From positions 1-12,525 of the forward strand of contig CATPBD010000227.1 of assembly GCA_955652265.1 (NCBI GenBank): DNA of 12,525 nt, in the 5' to 3' direction. The DNA is from an uncultured Gemmatimonadaceae bacterium (GTDB lineage Bacteria > Gemmatimonadota > Gemmatimonadetes > Gemmatimonadales > Gemmatimonadaceae). The position numbers and the translations under genes are program-made. How positions within the stretch are numbered: the first letter of the stretch is position 1; each line of letters opens with the position of its first letter. Of the stretch, positions 6,476 to 12,525 are shown one piece after another. The notes under the pieces were generated by a model that searched no databases, was not told the DNA's origin, and worked only from the letters and a program-made list of their open reading frames with translations.

Positions 6476-8494
6476 TTGCCGAGCTCTGTGGGCGCGTCCG
6501 CCCCAGCCCCACTCGGACATCGCCAGATCCTGATCGCGTTCAGCGGTCTGGTGCTGGCGATGCTGCTCGCCGCGCTCGATTCCACCATCGTCTCGACCGC
6601 TCTACCGACGATAGTCAGTGAGCTCGGAGGACTCGAGCATCTCGCGTGGGTGGTGACCGTCTATCTGCTCGCGCAAACGATCGTGACACCCATTTACGGC
6701 AAGCTGGGCGATCTTTACGGGCGGAAGATCGTGCTTCAGTCTGCGATCGTCCTCTTTCTCGTCGGCTCGGCCCTGTGCGGACTGAGTCAGAACATGACGC
6801 AGCTCATCGTATTCCGCGCGATACAAGGGTTGGGCGGTGGCGGACTCGCTGTGACGACGCAGGCCGTTGTCGGCGACATCGTCCCTCCCCGAGACCGCGG
6901 CCGGTATCAGGGAATATTCGGCGCGGTCTTTGGTCTATCCAGCATCGCCGGTCCGCTGCTCGGCGGATATTTCACGACGCACCTTTCCTGGCGCTGGATC
7001 TTTTACATCAATCTCCCGCTGGGAGTCGGAGCACTCCTGGTGCTGGCGGCGACACTGCCATCGTCGTCAAGGCGCGTGGTGCGGGCGATCGATTACGCAG
7101 GCGCGGCATTACTCGCGGTGCTCCTCAGTGCGGTGACGCTTCTCTCGGATCTCGGCGGAACGACGTATCCGTGGTCGTCCCCCATGGCGATCGGATTGGT
7201 CGGCGTCTCCGCGCTCGCCCTGGTGCTCTTCGCGCTGGTAGAGCGCCGCGCCGCGGAGCCTGTGCTGCCGCTGCACCTGTTTCGCCAACAGACTTTCGTG
7301 ATTACGTCCGCGGTTGGACTGATCGTCGGCTTCGCTCTCTTCGGCTCGGTGACGTATTTCCCGCTGTACCTGCAGGTTGTAAAGGGGGTCAGTCCCACCG
7401 CTTCGGGAATGCAGATGGTGCCGATGATGGGTGGCATGCTCGTGACATCGATCATGTCGGGCCAGCTCATCAGCCGCACAGGTCGCTACAAGATCTTTCC
7501 TCTCCTCGGAACGGCCGTGATGACTATCGGCCTGTTCATGCTCTCGAGATTGACACCTTCGAGCAGCAACGCGGTCGCGTCTCTCCTTATGCTCGTACTC
7601 GGCGTTGGTTTGGGGATGGTTATGCAAGTGCTGGTGATCGCCGTGCAGAACGACGTCGAGTATCACGACCTCGGCGTCGCGACTTCGGGCGCGACGCTAT
7701 TTCGATTGATCGGGGGATCACTCGGTACCGCAATCCTGGGCGCGATCTTCGCCGCGCGATTGAACGCCAACCTCGCGCACCTGTTGCCCGCTGGAATGTC
7801 CGTCAGCGCGGCCGCGCACAACTTGAGCGTTCAGGCGCTGCTCCAGTTGCCACCATCAGCGCGGGCCGCGTACGCGGAGGCGTTCACCGCAGCGCTCGAT
7901 ACCGTGTTCCTGTTCGCGACCGTCGTCTGCGCGATCGGGTTCGTCCTGACCTGGCTTCTGCCGGAGCGTCCGCTCCGTGCGACGGTCGCCGCCGCTGCCG
8001 GCGATGCCGGGAACGAAGCCAGCGAAGCGTTTGGGCGACCCGCCGACGAAGACACTGTCGCCGCGCAGATCTACGCGGCGCTGTCGTCGCTTGCTGACAG
8101 GGATGTTCAACGACAGCACATTTTGCGGATCGTCGAGCGCGCCGGGGTTTCCCTGACTCCGCTTGCCGCCTGGCTGCTGGTGCAAATTGAGCGAAACCGT
8201 GATTACGACCCTTATGAGCTCGCGCGCCGCCGAGCCATCCCCGCTGAGCGGGTGAGAGCGGCGCTGGACGAACTGCGCGCGCGCAACCTCATCACTGATG
8301 TGGGAGTGGCAGGTGCCGCGCCCGAGAAGCTTACGTCGTCAGGGTGCGAAGTCCTCGATCGTCTTGCCTCTGCGCGACGGGCACATCTATCGGAGCTGGC
8401 GGAGGAATGGGATCCAGCAACAGGCGCGAACATCTCCGATTACCTGCGGAACGCCGTGCGCGACCTCATTCCCGACGCGCGGCGGGCGAGTTAG
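6476..8494 (+). CDS. DHA2-family MFS efflux transporter with C-terminal MarR-like domain
   Basis: A 672-residue proton-driven drug or metabolite exporter of the 14-helix EmrB/QacA group in the inner membrane. The motif LDSTIVSTALPTI is at 34-46, motif A GKLGDLYGRK at 75-84, motif C GPLLGG at 159-164, and the DHA2-typical WRWIFYINLPLG at 172-183. The last helix ends near residue 495. An extra soluble domain follows at about 523-672. It contains an AAWLLVQIER helix, then ELARRRAIPAERVRAALDELRARNLI as a winged-helix recognition unit, KLTSSGCEVLDRL, and closing helices, in the order seen in MarR regulators. Family members usually stop near 500 residues. The start is TTG 6476 or GTG 6488; no ATG occurs before helix 1. 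No good ribosome site is present, so translation probably depends on coupling to the DoxX gene 2 nt upstream. Confidence 0.92.
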   Translation: MPSSVGASAPAPLGHRQILIAFSGLVLAMLLAALDSTIVSTALPTIVSELGGLEHLAWVVTVYLLAQTIVTPIYGKLGDLYGRKIVLQSAIVLFLVGSALCGLSQNMTQLIVFRAIQGLGGGGLAVTTQAVVGDIVPPRDRGRYQGIFGAVFGLSSIAGPLLGGYFTTHLSWRWIFYINLPLGVGALLVLAATLPSSSRRVVRAIDYAGAALLAVLLSAVTLLSDLGGTTYPWSSPMAIGLVGVSALALVLFALVERRAAEPVLPLHLFRQQTFVITSAVGLIVGFALFGSVTYFPLYLQVVKGVSPTASGMQMVPMMGGMLVTSIMSGQLISRTGRYKIFPLLGTAVMTIGLFMLSRLTPSSSNAVASLLMLVLGVGLGMVMQVLVIAVQNDVEYHDLGVATSGATLFRLIGGSLGTAILGAIFAARLNANLAHLLPAGMSVSAAAHNLSVQALLQLPPSARAAYAEAFTAALDTVFLFATVVCAIGFVLTWLLPERPLRATVAAAAGDAGNEASEAFGRPADEDTVAAQIYAALSSLADRDVQRQHILRIVERAGVSLTPLAAWLLVQIERNRDYDPYELARRRAIPAERVRAALDELRARNLITDVGVAGAAPEKLTSSGCEVLDRLASARRAHLSELAEEWDPATGANISDYLRNAVRDLIPDARRAS

Positions 8495-8526
8495 GATCAC
8501 GATAACGAATCCACGAACGTCGACTC

Positions 8527-10320
8527 CTACGATTTCGATTTAGCCAGATCCCTCACGCGAGCGGCCATCGCGCTTACCCGCGCCGAATCGGCGGCAGTCC
8601 GCGCGTCGTTGTCGAGCCGCCCTGCGAGCTGAGTCAACGCAGTGCGTCGCCGCGCTCCTTTCAACTTCTCGGCTCTGTCGAGATCGCGACCGACTCGGAC
8701 TGAGGTCGAGTGTGAGATCCCATTATCGCGTACGAGCTGATCGAGGTAAGCGCGCGTTACAGCAAAGCTCGCCGGCCATACCAGTGGCTGCTGGTTCTGG
8801 ACGTTCAACAGATCGGTGTGTATCAGCTTCGCAGCGTCGATCTCATTCTGCGATAGATACTGGCTGGGCTTCAGCTCGAACACGTCGAGACCGCGGTCGA
8901 TCTCGGAGCCGTAGATATGACCGTTGTACCAGTACGTCGACCAGTATCCCCCCACATAAAGCTTGACGGGATCCATCGGGCCGCGATCGAAGTATGCGAT
9001 CTCCTTCGGATGCGCGGGATCGGTGAAATCGAATACGGAAACACCGCCCTGATACCACGCCTGGGCCATGATATCGCGCCCCGGAACCGGAATCAGCGAC
9101 CCGTTGTGCGCCACACAGTTCTCGGTCTCGGTTTGCGCGACAGGGAGTTTGTAGTAGCCCGCCGGAGTGAGCTTGTTGTTGGCGAGCGTGAAGATCGCGT
9201 CGGCGCCCCACTTCGGATTGTCGGTCGCTCGGCAACGCGGGGCCATGCCGCCGCCCCACTCGTCGGTGAAGAGCACTTTCTTGCCGTCGTTGCTGAACGT
9301 GGCGGAGTGCCAGAATGCGAAGTTCGGATCGCTCACTTCGGCTACTCGGCGCGGGTTTGCAGGATCGCGAACATCGAGCAGGATTCCGTTGCCAGAGCAG
9401 GCACCGGCCGCCAAGCCGATGGCCGAATAGACCGTGATGTCGTGACACCGGTTCGTCTCCGACGTGCTCTGAGTTCCCTCACCGTGGCTGCCGCCCTTCC
9501 AGAGACCAGCGATGTTGCCCGCCGAGTCGGCGAAGATTCGCGGGGTGCTGATCACCCTCGCATCCTGCGGTGCAGCGAGCGGTACGCGAATGACCTCGAT
9601 GCGGAATAGCGAAGTGTTTGGATCCTTATCGGGCGCTGCGTTGGAGCACCCGGCCAGCTCGGCGTTCGGGCGGACGGTGCTGGTGCCTGAGACGTAGATG
9701 TAGACGTTTGCCGGATCCTTCGGGTCCGTCACCAGCGTATGCGTGTGCGATCCGCGGCAGGTTTGAACGGCTGCTACCTGCTTGGGGTGATCGATATCAC
9801 CGATGTCGAAGATGCGTACGCCGCGGAACCGGTCGGCGCTCACCGAATCGGTCACGCCCTGAGTGCCGCAGTCTACGCGGCCGCGCGTCTCCTCCACCGA
9901 CATGAAAAGGAGATTGCGATAGACCGACAAGTCACCTTGTCCGCCCGGGCAAACGTACGTCATGCGAAGAGTTGGACTTCGTGGATTCGTGATGTCCCAC
10001 ACTTGAAAGCCGTTGAAGCCGCCCTGAAAGACATAATTGTTCTCGAAGGCAAGGTCGCCTTCCAGGAACGCGAAATTACCGGGATCATTCGGATCAGAGA
10101 ATTTCTCTGGACGCGGGCGATGCGCGACGAGCTCCAGATTGCTCGCGGCCTCTCCGGCGTCGTAGTACCCGGGACGGAGCGAAAGTCGCGGGTCGGCGTG
10201 AATCCCGGCCGAGCTGTCTGATTGCGCGCCGGCGACGGAGGCACCGCAGAGCGTGGCGGAGAGAATGAGCGCGGAACGCCAGGTTGCAGACGGGCGTCGA
10301 TTCGTTCTTCTGGTTCTCAT
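8527..10320 (-). CDS. secreted LVIVD-repeat beta-propeller protein
   Basis: A 597-residue exported protein. Residues 1-32 form a signal peptide ending in VAGA-Q. The body contains LVIVD-type blades: GFQVWDITNP at 104-113, GVRIFDIGDIDHP at 167-179, GILLDVRDPANP, GVSVFDFTDPAHP and GLDVFEL. These repeats build an extracytoplasmic beta-propeller. Several cysteines (C124, C151, C188 and later ones) suggest disulfides, fitting export. The last ~100 residues are helical and lack blades; they resemble a FIMAH-type C-terminal module, a weak call. The start ATG 10320 is chosen for the signal peptide; open frame continues upstream only because it overlaps the DUF305 gene. It follows the DUF305 gene by 56 nt. 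Function is unknown; such proteins are usually seen as surface binding or scaffold proteins rather than enzymes. Confidence 0.88.
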   Translation of the reverse strand: MRTRRTNRRPSATWRSALILSATLCGASVAGAQSDSSAGIHADPRLSLRPGYYDAGEAASNLELVAHRPRPEKFSDPNDPGNFAFLEGDLAFENNYVFQGGFNGFQVWDITNPRSPTLRMTYVCPGGQGDLSVYRNLLFMSVEETRGRVDCGTQGVTDSVSADRFRGVRIFDIGDIDHPKQVAAVQTCRGSHTHTLVTDPKDPANVYIYVSGTSTVRPNAELAGCSNAAPDKDPNTSLFRIEVIRVPLAAPQDARVISTPRIFADSAGNIAGLWKGGSHGEGTQSTSETNRCHDITVYSAIGLAAGACSGNGILLDVRDPANPRRVAEVSDPNFAFWHSATFSNDGKKVLFTDEWGGGMAPRCRATDNPKWGADAIFTLANNKLTPAGYYKLPVAQTETENCVAHNGSLIPVPGRDIMAQAWYQGGVSVFDFTDPAHPKEIAYFDRGPMDPVKLYVGGYWSTYWYNGHIYGSEIDRGLDVFELKPSQYLSQNEIDAAKLIHTDLLNVQNQQPLVWPASFAVTRAYLDQLVRDNGISHSTSVRVGRDLDRAEKLKGARRRTALTQLAGRLDNDARTAADSARVSAMAARVRDLAKSKS

Positions 10321-10376
10321 TGTGGTTTCTGGAGTGAGAGACGGGTTATTGAACTCGGAACGGGTGCTGGTGATGC

Positions 10377-10994
10377 TCACGGCTTCGGGCCAGAAGATGC
10401 GGCGAGCAGCGCACGCATGCGCATGATCTCGGCGCGCTGATCGGCGTCGATGTCGGACGCGAACTGGAATATCTGTGACTCTTGCGCTGCGCCGTTGGTG
10501 GCGAGGAGATCCCGCACCATAACGAGTGCACCTTCGTGGTGGCGGATCATGTCCTGGAGGAAGAGCCGGTCGAATTCGGGTCCCTTGGTCTTCGCCAAAT
10601 CGGCAAGCTGCGCCGGGGTCAACATGCCGGGCATGAGTACGTTGTTCGGCATCGACATGTCCGACATGTTCGCAACCGGCTGGTTGCGGCTCTGGAGCCA
10701 ACGCCGCATCAAACCGATCTCGTCTTTCTGGGAGACCTCGATCCGTTGAGCCAGGAGATGCATGTCAGAGCGGGTGGTGCGTTCGGGCAACAGCGCGGTC
10801 ATTACGAGCGCCTGCGCGTGATGCGCTATCATCCCCTGCATGAAGCGCACGTCAGCAGGGGTGTATTGCGGTCTGCCATTCGTGCGGCCTTCAGCCGTCG
10901 CGGTCGACTGCGCTTTCGCGTTTTCCAGCGGCGCGATCGAACTCAGCACGATGGCCCCGGTAGTAAGTAACTGAGCTAGTCTCGGCGCGCTCAT
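10377..10994 (-). CDS. exported DUF305 protein, possible metal binding
   Basis: A 205-residue protein with a signal peptide (1-28, cleavage after NAKA). A DUF305 domain covers about 45-200. It shows the family's paired histidine motifs, MIAHHAQAL at 55-63 and MIRHHEGAL at 149-157, each on a predicted helix of a ferritin-like four-helix fold. Between them lies a Met-rich stretch (NMSDMSMPNNVLMPGM, 109-124), reminiscent of periplasmic copper-binding loops. Some DUF305 proteins are associated with copper handling, but no enzymatic activity is established for the family. The start ATG overlaps the queG stop by 4 nt (ATGA), so it is translated with queG. The LVIVD gene follows after 56 nt. The two secreted proteins probably work together or are at least co-expressed; the substrate or metal is not shown by the sequence. 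Confidence 0.9.
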   Translation of the reverse strand: MSAPRLAQLLTTGAIVLSSIAPLENAKAQSTATAEGRTNGRPQYTPADVRFMQGMIAHHAQALVMTALLPERTTRSDMHLLAQRIEVSQKDEIGLMRRWLQSRNQPVANMSDMSMPNNVLMPGMLTPAQLADLAKTKGPEFDRLFLQDMIRHHEGALVMVRDLLATNGAAQESQIFQFASDIDADQRAEIMRMRALLAASSGPKP

Positions 10995-11947
10995 CGACGT
11001 GCAATGTTTTCGAGTACCACAGCCGCATTCCGTGCAAGGCCGGCCCGTTTGGCGCGCTTCATCGGCGAGCGCCTGAATGCGGTGCGGAACTCTTCGTCTC
11101 CCATCGCAACCAGCTCACGCGCGAGCGTTTCGGCATCCCTATCGCGGATCGCGTCCCGGGGAGCGAACGCAGGTTCCTGCAGCTCGCGAGCGAACTTGAT
11201 GTTGTATGGACAAACATCCTGACAGATGTCGCAGCCGTAAAGGTTCGTCCCGATTGGCTCGTGAAACACGTCAGGGATCTCCCCCTTCAATTCGATCGTG
11301 AGATACGAGATGCAACGCTTCGCATCCAATATGCGCGGCTCGACGAACGCGTTCGTTGGACATGCGTCCAGGCAACGCGTACAGCTTCCGCAGCGATCTG
11401 TCTGGAACGGAGAATCGGGCGCGAGATCCACATCCACCAGCAACGACCCGATGAAGAAAAATGATCCCAGGCGGGGGTTTATGAGGTTTGTGTTCTTGCC
11501 GAACCAACCGAGCCCCGCCCCTCGGGCGAGATCACGCTCGAGAATCGGACCGGTGTCGACATAGGCCTTTCCCGCAATCGGGTGGGCGACTTCCAGCTCC
11601 AGCCAGCGATGCAGCTCGTTCAGCCTTTCGGTCATGACATCATGGTAGTCGTCACCGCGGGCGTATCGCGCGACAGGACCATTCGGCTCCCGCCCACCGT
11701 AGTCGAGTCCGACGACTATCGCGCTGGCGGCACCGGGAAATGGCAAGCGGGAATCGCGCCTCTTCCGGGCGCCGCGTGGCAGATAGTCCATTTCGCCCGC
11801 ATAGCCCTTCTCGACCCAGTCGTCGAATGCTTCGGCGGTCTCCATGGGGCCCAATGAGGTAATCCCGACCAGATCGAAGCCGAGGCCATAGGCTTGCGCC
11901 TTGATCAGATCTTCAAGCGCGAAGGCTTCAGCAACTGCGCAGGTCAT
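10991..11947 (-). CDS. queG: epoxyqueuosine reductase QueG
   Basis: QueG carries out the last step of queuosine synthesis in tRNA, reducing epoxyqueuosine to queuosine with cobalamin and two [4Fe-4S] clusters in the cytoplasm. The protein has 318 residues. AYVDTGPILERDLA at 128-141 contains the catalytic aspartate D131; GLGWFGKNTNLI follows at 145-156. Cluster cysteines are C186, C189, C192, C196 (CGSCTRCLDACP) and C212, C239, C242, C246 (CDICQDVCP). The protein ends shortly after RSPMKRAKRAGLARNA, so it lacks the C-terminal HEAT-like repeats found in longer homologues such as the ~380-residue E. coli and Bacillus proteins. No queA, tgt or other queuosine genes are nearby. The start ATG 11947 overlaps the preceding small gene by 4 nt (ATGA), and the stop overlaps the DUF305 start in the same way. 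Confidence 0.95.
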   Translation of the reverse strand: MTCAVAEAFALEDLIKAQAYGLGFDLVGITSLGPMETAEAFDDWVEKGYAGEMDYLPRGARKRRDSRLPFPGAASAIVVGLDYGGREPNGPVARYARGDDYHDVMTERLNELHRWLELEVAHPIAGKAYVDTGPILERDLARGAGLGWFGKNTNLINPRLGSFFFIGSLLVDVDLAPDSPFQTDRCGSCTRCLDACPTNAFVEPRILDAKRCISYLTIELKGEIPDVFHEPIGTNLYGCDICQDVCPYNIKFARELQEPAFAPRDAIRDRDAETLARELVAMGDEEFRTAFRRSPMKRAKRAGLARNAAVVLENIARR

Positions 11948-12192
11948 TCGCTTTCGCCGGCCCAGCGGGCGTAGCGCTCGACGTCAGTGGCCGACGGGAC
12001 TGCGTTGTAGTCACCGTACGCGGTGTACATCCGCCATCTGAGGTACGTGGGATCGGGCAACGGAAGAAACGGGAATTGCCGGTACCAGTTGTTGGACCTG
12101 AAGCGCCAGGTAATTCGCATCAGATTGAGCGCCAATCGCGGGCGGCGTATTGCCCGGAAGGTCAGTCTCAGTGCCAGTCGTAGCCATGGCAT
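11944..12192 (-). CDS. small conserved-looking protein upstream of queG
   Basis: An 82-residue protein whose function I do not recognise. The N-terminal half is basic and amphipathic (LRLALRLTFRAIRRPRLAL), the middle is aromatic and proline-rich (NNWYRQFPFLPLPDP), and it continues with YLRWRMYTAYGD. No signal peptide, metal motif or enzyme signature is evident. The ATGA overlap with queG and the non-random composition support a real gene. ATG 12192 is preferred. ATG 12219 would add 9 residues, but its start codon would overlap the start codon of the divergent phosphoesterase gene, and it would place the AT-rich promoter candidate inside the coding sequence. Any role in queuosine synthesis would be a guess from position only. 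Confidence 0.65.
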   Translation of the reverse strand: MPWLRLALRLTFRAIRRPRLALNLMRITWRFRSNNWYRQFPFLPLPDPTYLRWRMYTAYGDYNAVPSATDVERYARWAGESE

Positions 12193-12200
12193 TAAGCTCG

Positions 12201-12209
12201 TAATATATA
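12201..12209. promoter_or_regulatory. AT-rich island, possible bidirectional -10 element
   Basis: Nine consecutive A/T bases, TAATATATA, lie in otherwise GC-rich DNA between two divergent genes. On the + strand TAATAT (12201-12206) is close to the -10 consensus and sits 11 nt before the phosphoesterase ATG. On the - strand TATATT (12207-12202) sits 9 nt before ATG 12192. No convincing -35 was found in either direction (TCGTAG and CGGGGT at the expected spacing). If used, both transcripts would have almost no leader. Confidence 0.4.
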
Positions 12210-12217
12210 GAGGGGTC

Positions 12218-12525
12218 ATGGCGTACCCCGTTAGACACCTGCTGGGGCTCATTTCCGACACCCACGGACTTTTGAGACCGGGGGTTCACGGCGCTCTCAG
12301 CGGGGTGGAGCTTATTCTTCATGCCGGCGACGTGGGTGGGGCGGACATTCTCGACGAGCTGCGCTTGATCGCGCCGGTCAGGGCCGTCTACGGCAATACC
12401 GATCCGCCAGGTGACCCGGAGCTCGCTGAAGAGATTCTGATGAACGTTGAGGGTACGAGCCTTCACGTAAGCCACGGGCACGAGGTGGGAAGTCCAACAC
12501 CGGCGCGACTGGCGGTACGCTATGA
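12218..12525 (+). CDS. YfcE/MJ0936-family metallophosphoesterase, 3' end outside window
   Basis: The first 102 codons of a metal-dependent phosphodiesterase, cut by the window edge; no in-frame stop occurs (the final TGA is out of frame). The calcineurin-like metal-site motifs appear in order: SDTHG at 13-17 (D14, H16), HAGDVG at 35-40 (D38), YGNTD at 58-62 (N60) and SHGH at 85-88. The spacing fits the small YfcE/MJ0936 family, which binds two divalent metals and cleaves phosphodiester model substrates; natural substrates are mostly unknown. The full protein should be about 150-180 residues, so roughly a third is missing. ATG 12218 is the only nearby in-frame start. AGAGGGG ends 2 nt before it, too close for a normal ribosome site, which fits a near-leaderless mRNA. 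Confidence 0.88.
   Translation, partial: MAYPVRHLLGLISDTHGLLRPGVHGALSGVELILHAGDVGGADILDELRLIAPVRAVYGNTDPPGDPELAEEILMNVEGTSLHVSHGHEVGSPTPARLAVRY

Noticed and set aside
6646..8097. 483-codon + strand open frame inside the MFS gene
   Set aside because: It is in another frame of a gene with clear transporter motifs, and its product is Arg-rich with no membrane or domain pattern.
8495..8526. Shared terminator between the convergent MFS and LVIVD genes
   Set aside because: Only a four-base GGAT/ATCC pair with a long loop is seen in this 32 nt gap, too weak to call.
10321..10701. N-terminal extension of the LVIVD frame by 127 codons
   Set aside because: It overlaps the DUF305 gene in another frame, and the signal peptide begins at ATG 10320, which an upstream extension would bury.
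1..12525. Mobile elements, CRISPR arrays, rRNA or tRNA genes
   Set aside because: No transposase, integrase, terminal inverted repeats, regularly spaced repeats or folded RNA gene could be recognised on either strand by reading.

Overview
The window is about 12.5 kb of GC-rich, gene-dense bacterial chromosome: ordinary single-copy genes, short gaps, many 1-4 nt stop/start overlaps and weak Shine-Dalgarno sites. No insertion sequence, phage gene, CRISPR array, tRNA or rRNA was found. The mix of an ECF sigma factor with a membrane partner and a PDZ protein, a secreted DUF305 + LVIVD pair, and a short QueG is what I would expect from a soil Gemmatimonadota-like bacterium. That placement is an inference from gene style, not from a marker gene.

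Region 1 (1-2163, + strand): an ECF RNA polymerase sigma factor, an overlapping gene for a single-pass membrane protein (candidate anti-sigma factor without the usual zinc motif), and an exported protein with two PDZ domains. This reads as one envelope-signalling operon. It ends tail to tail, with a 17 nt overlap, against region 2.

Region 2 (2147-5852): a thioredoxin-reductase-like flavoprotein on the minus strand (start near 3076), divergent from a tightly overlapping + strand operon larC-larE-larB. The three Lar proteins form the complete known pathway for the nickel-pincer nucleotide (NPN) cofactor. LarB carboxylates and hydrolyses nicotinic acid adenine dinucleotide, LarE adds sulfur twice, and LarC inserts nickel using CTP. 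LarC is one uninterrupted protein with a ten-histidine linker, and LarE carries the three cysteines of the iron-sulfur-dependent type. No LarA-type racemase or epimerase that would use the cofactor is present, so the client enzyme is unknown. This is the most interesting part of the window.

Region 3 (5853-8494, + strand): a possible stem-loop, a DoxX-family membrane protein, and two bases later a DHA2-family (EmrB/QacA-like) MFS exporter. The exporter carries an extra C-terminal soluble domain of about 150 residues that looks like a MarR-type winged helix.

Region 4 (8527-12192, - strand): read in the direction of transcription, a small conserved-looking protein, queG (epoxyqueuosine reductase), a secreted DUF305 protein with two His-His motifs and a Met-rich loop, and a secreted LVIVD-repeat beta-propeller protein. 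The first three are joined by ATGA overlaps. Divergent from them, a YfcE-type metallophosphoesterase runs off the right end of the window. The two divergent genes are separated by a short AT-only island that could supply a -10 element in both directions.

Overall, most genes are recognisable families. The unusual items are the client-less NPN operon with its LarC and LarE features, the transporter-MarR fusion, the zinc-motif-less sigma partner with its PDZ neighbour, and the near-leaderless divergent promoter island.
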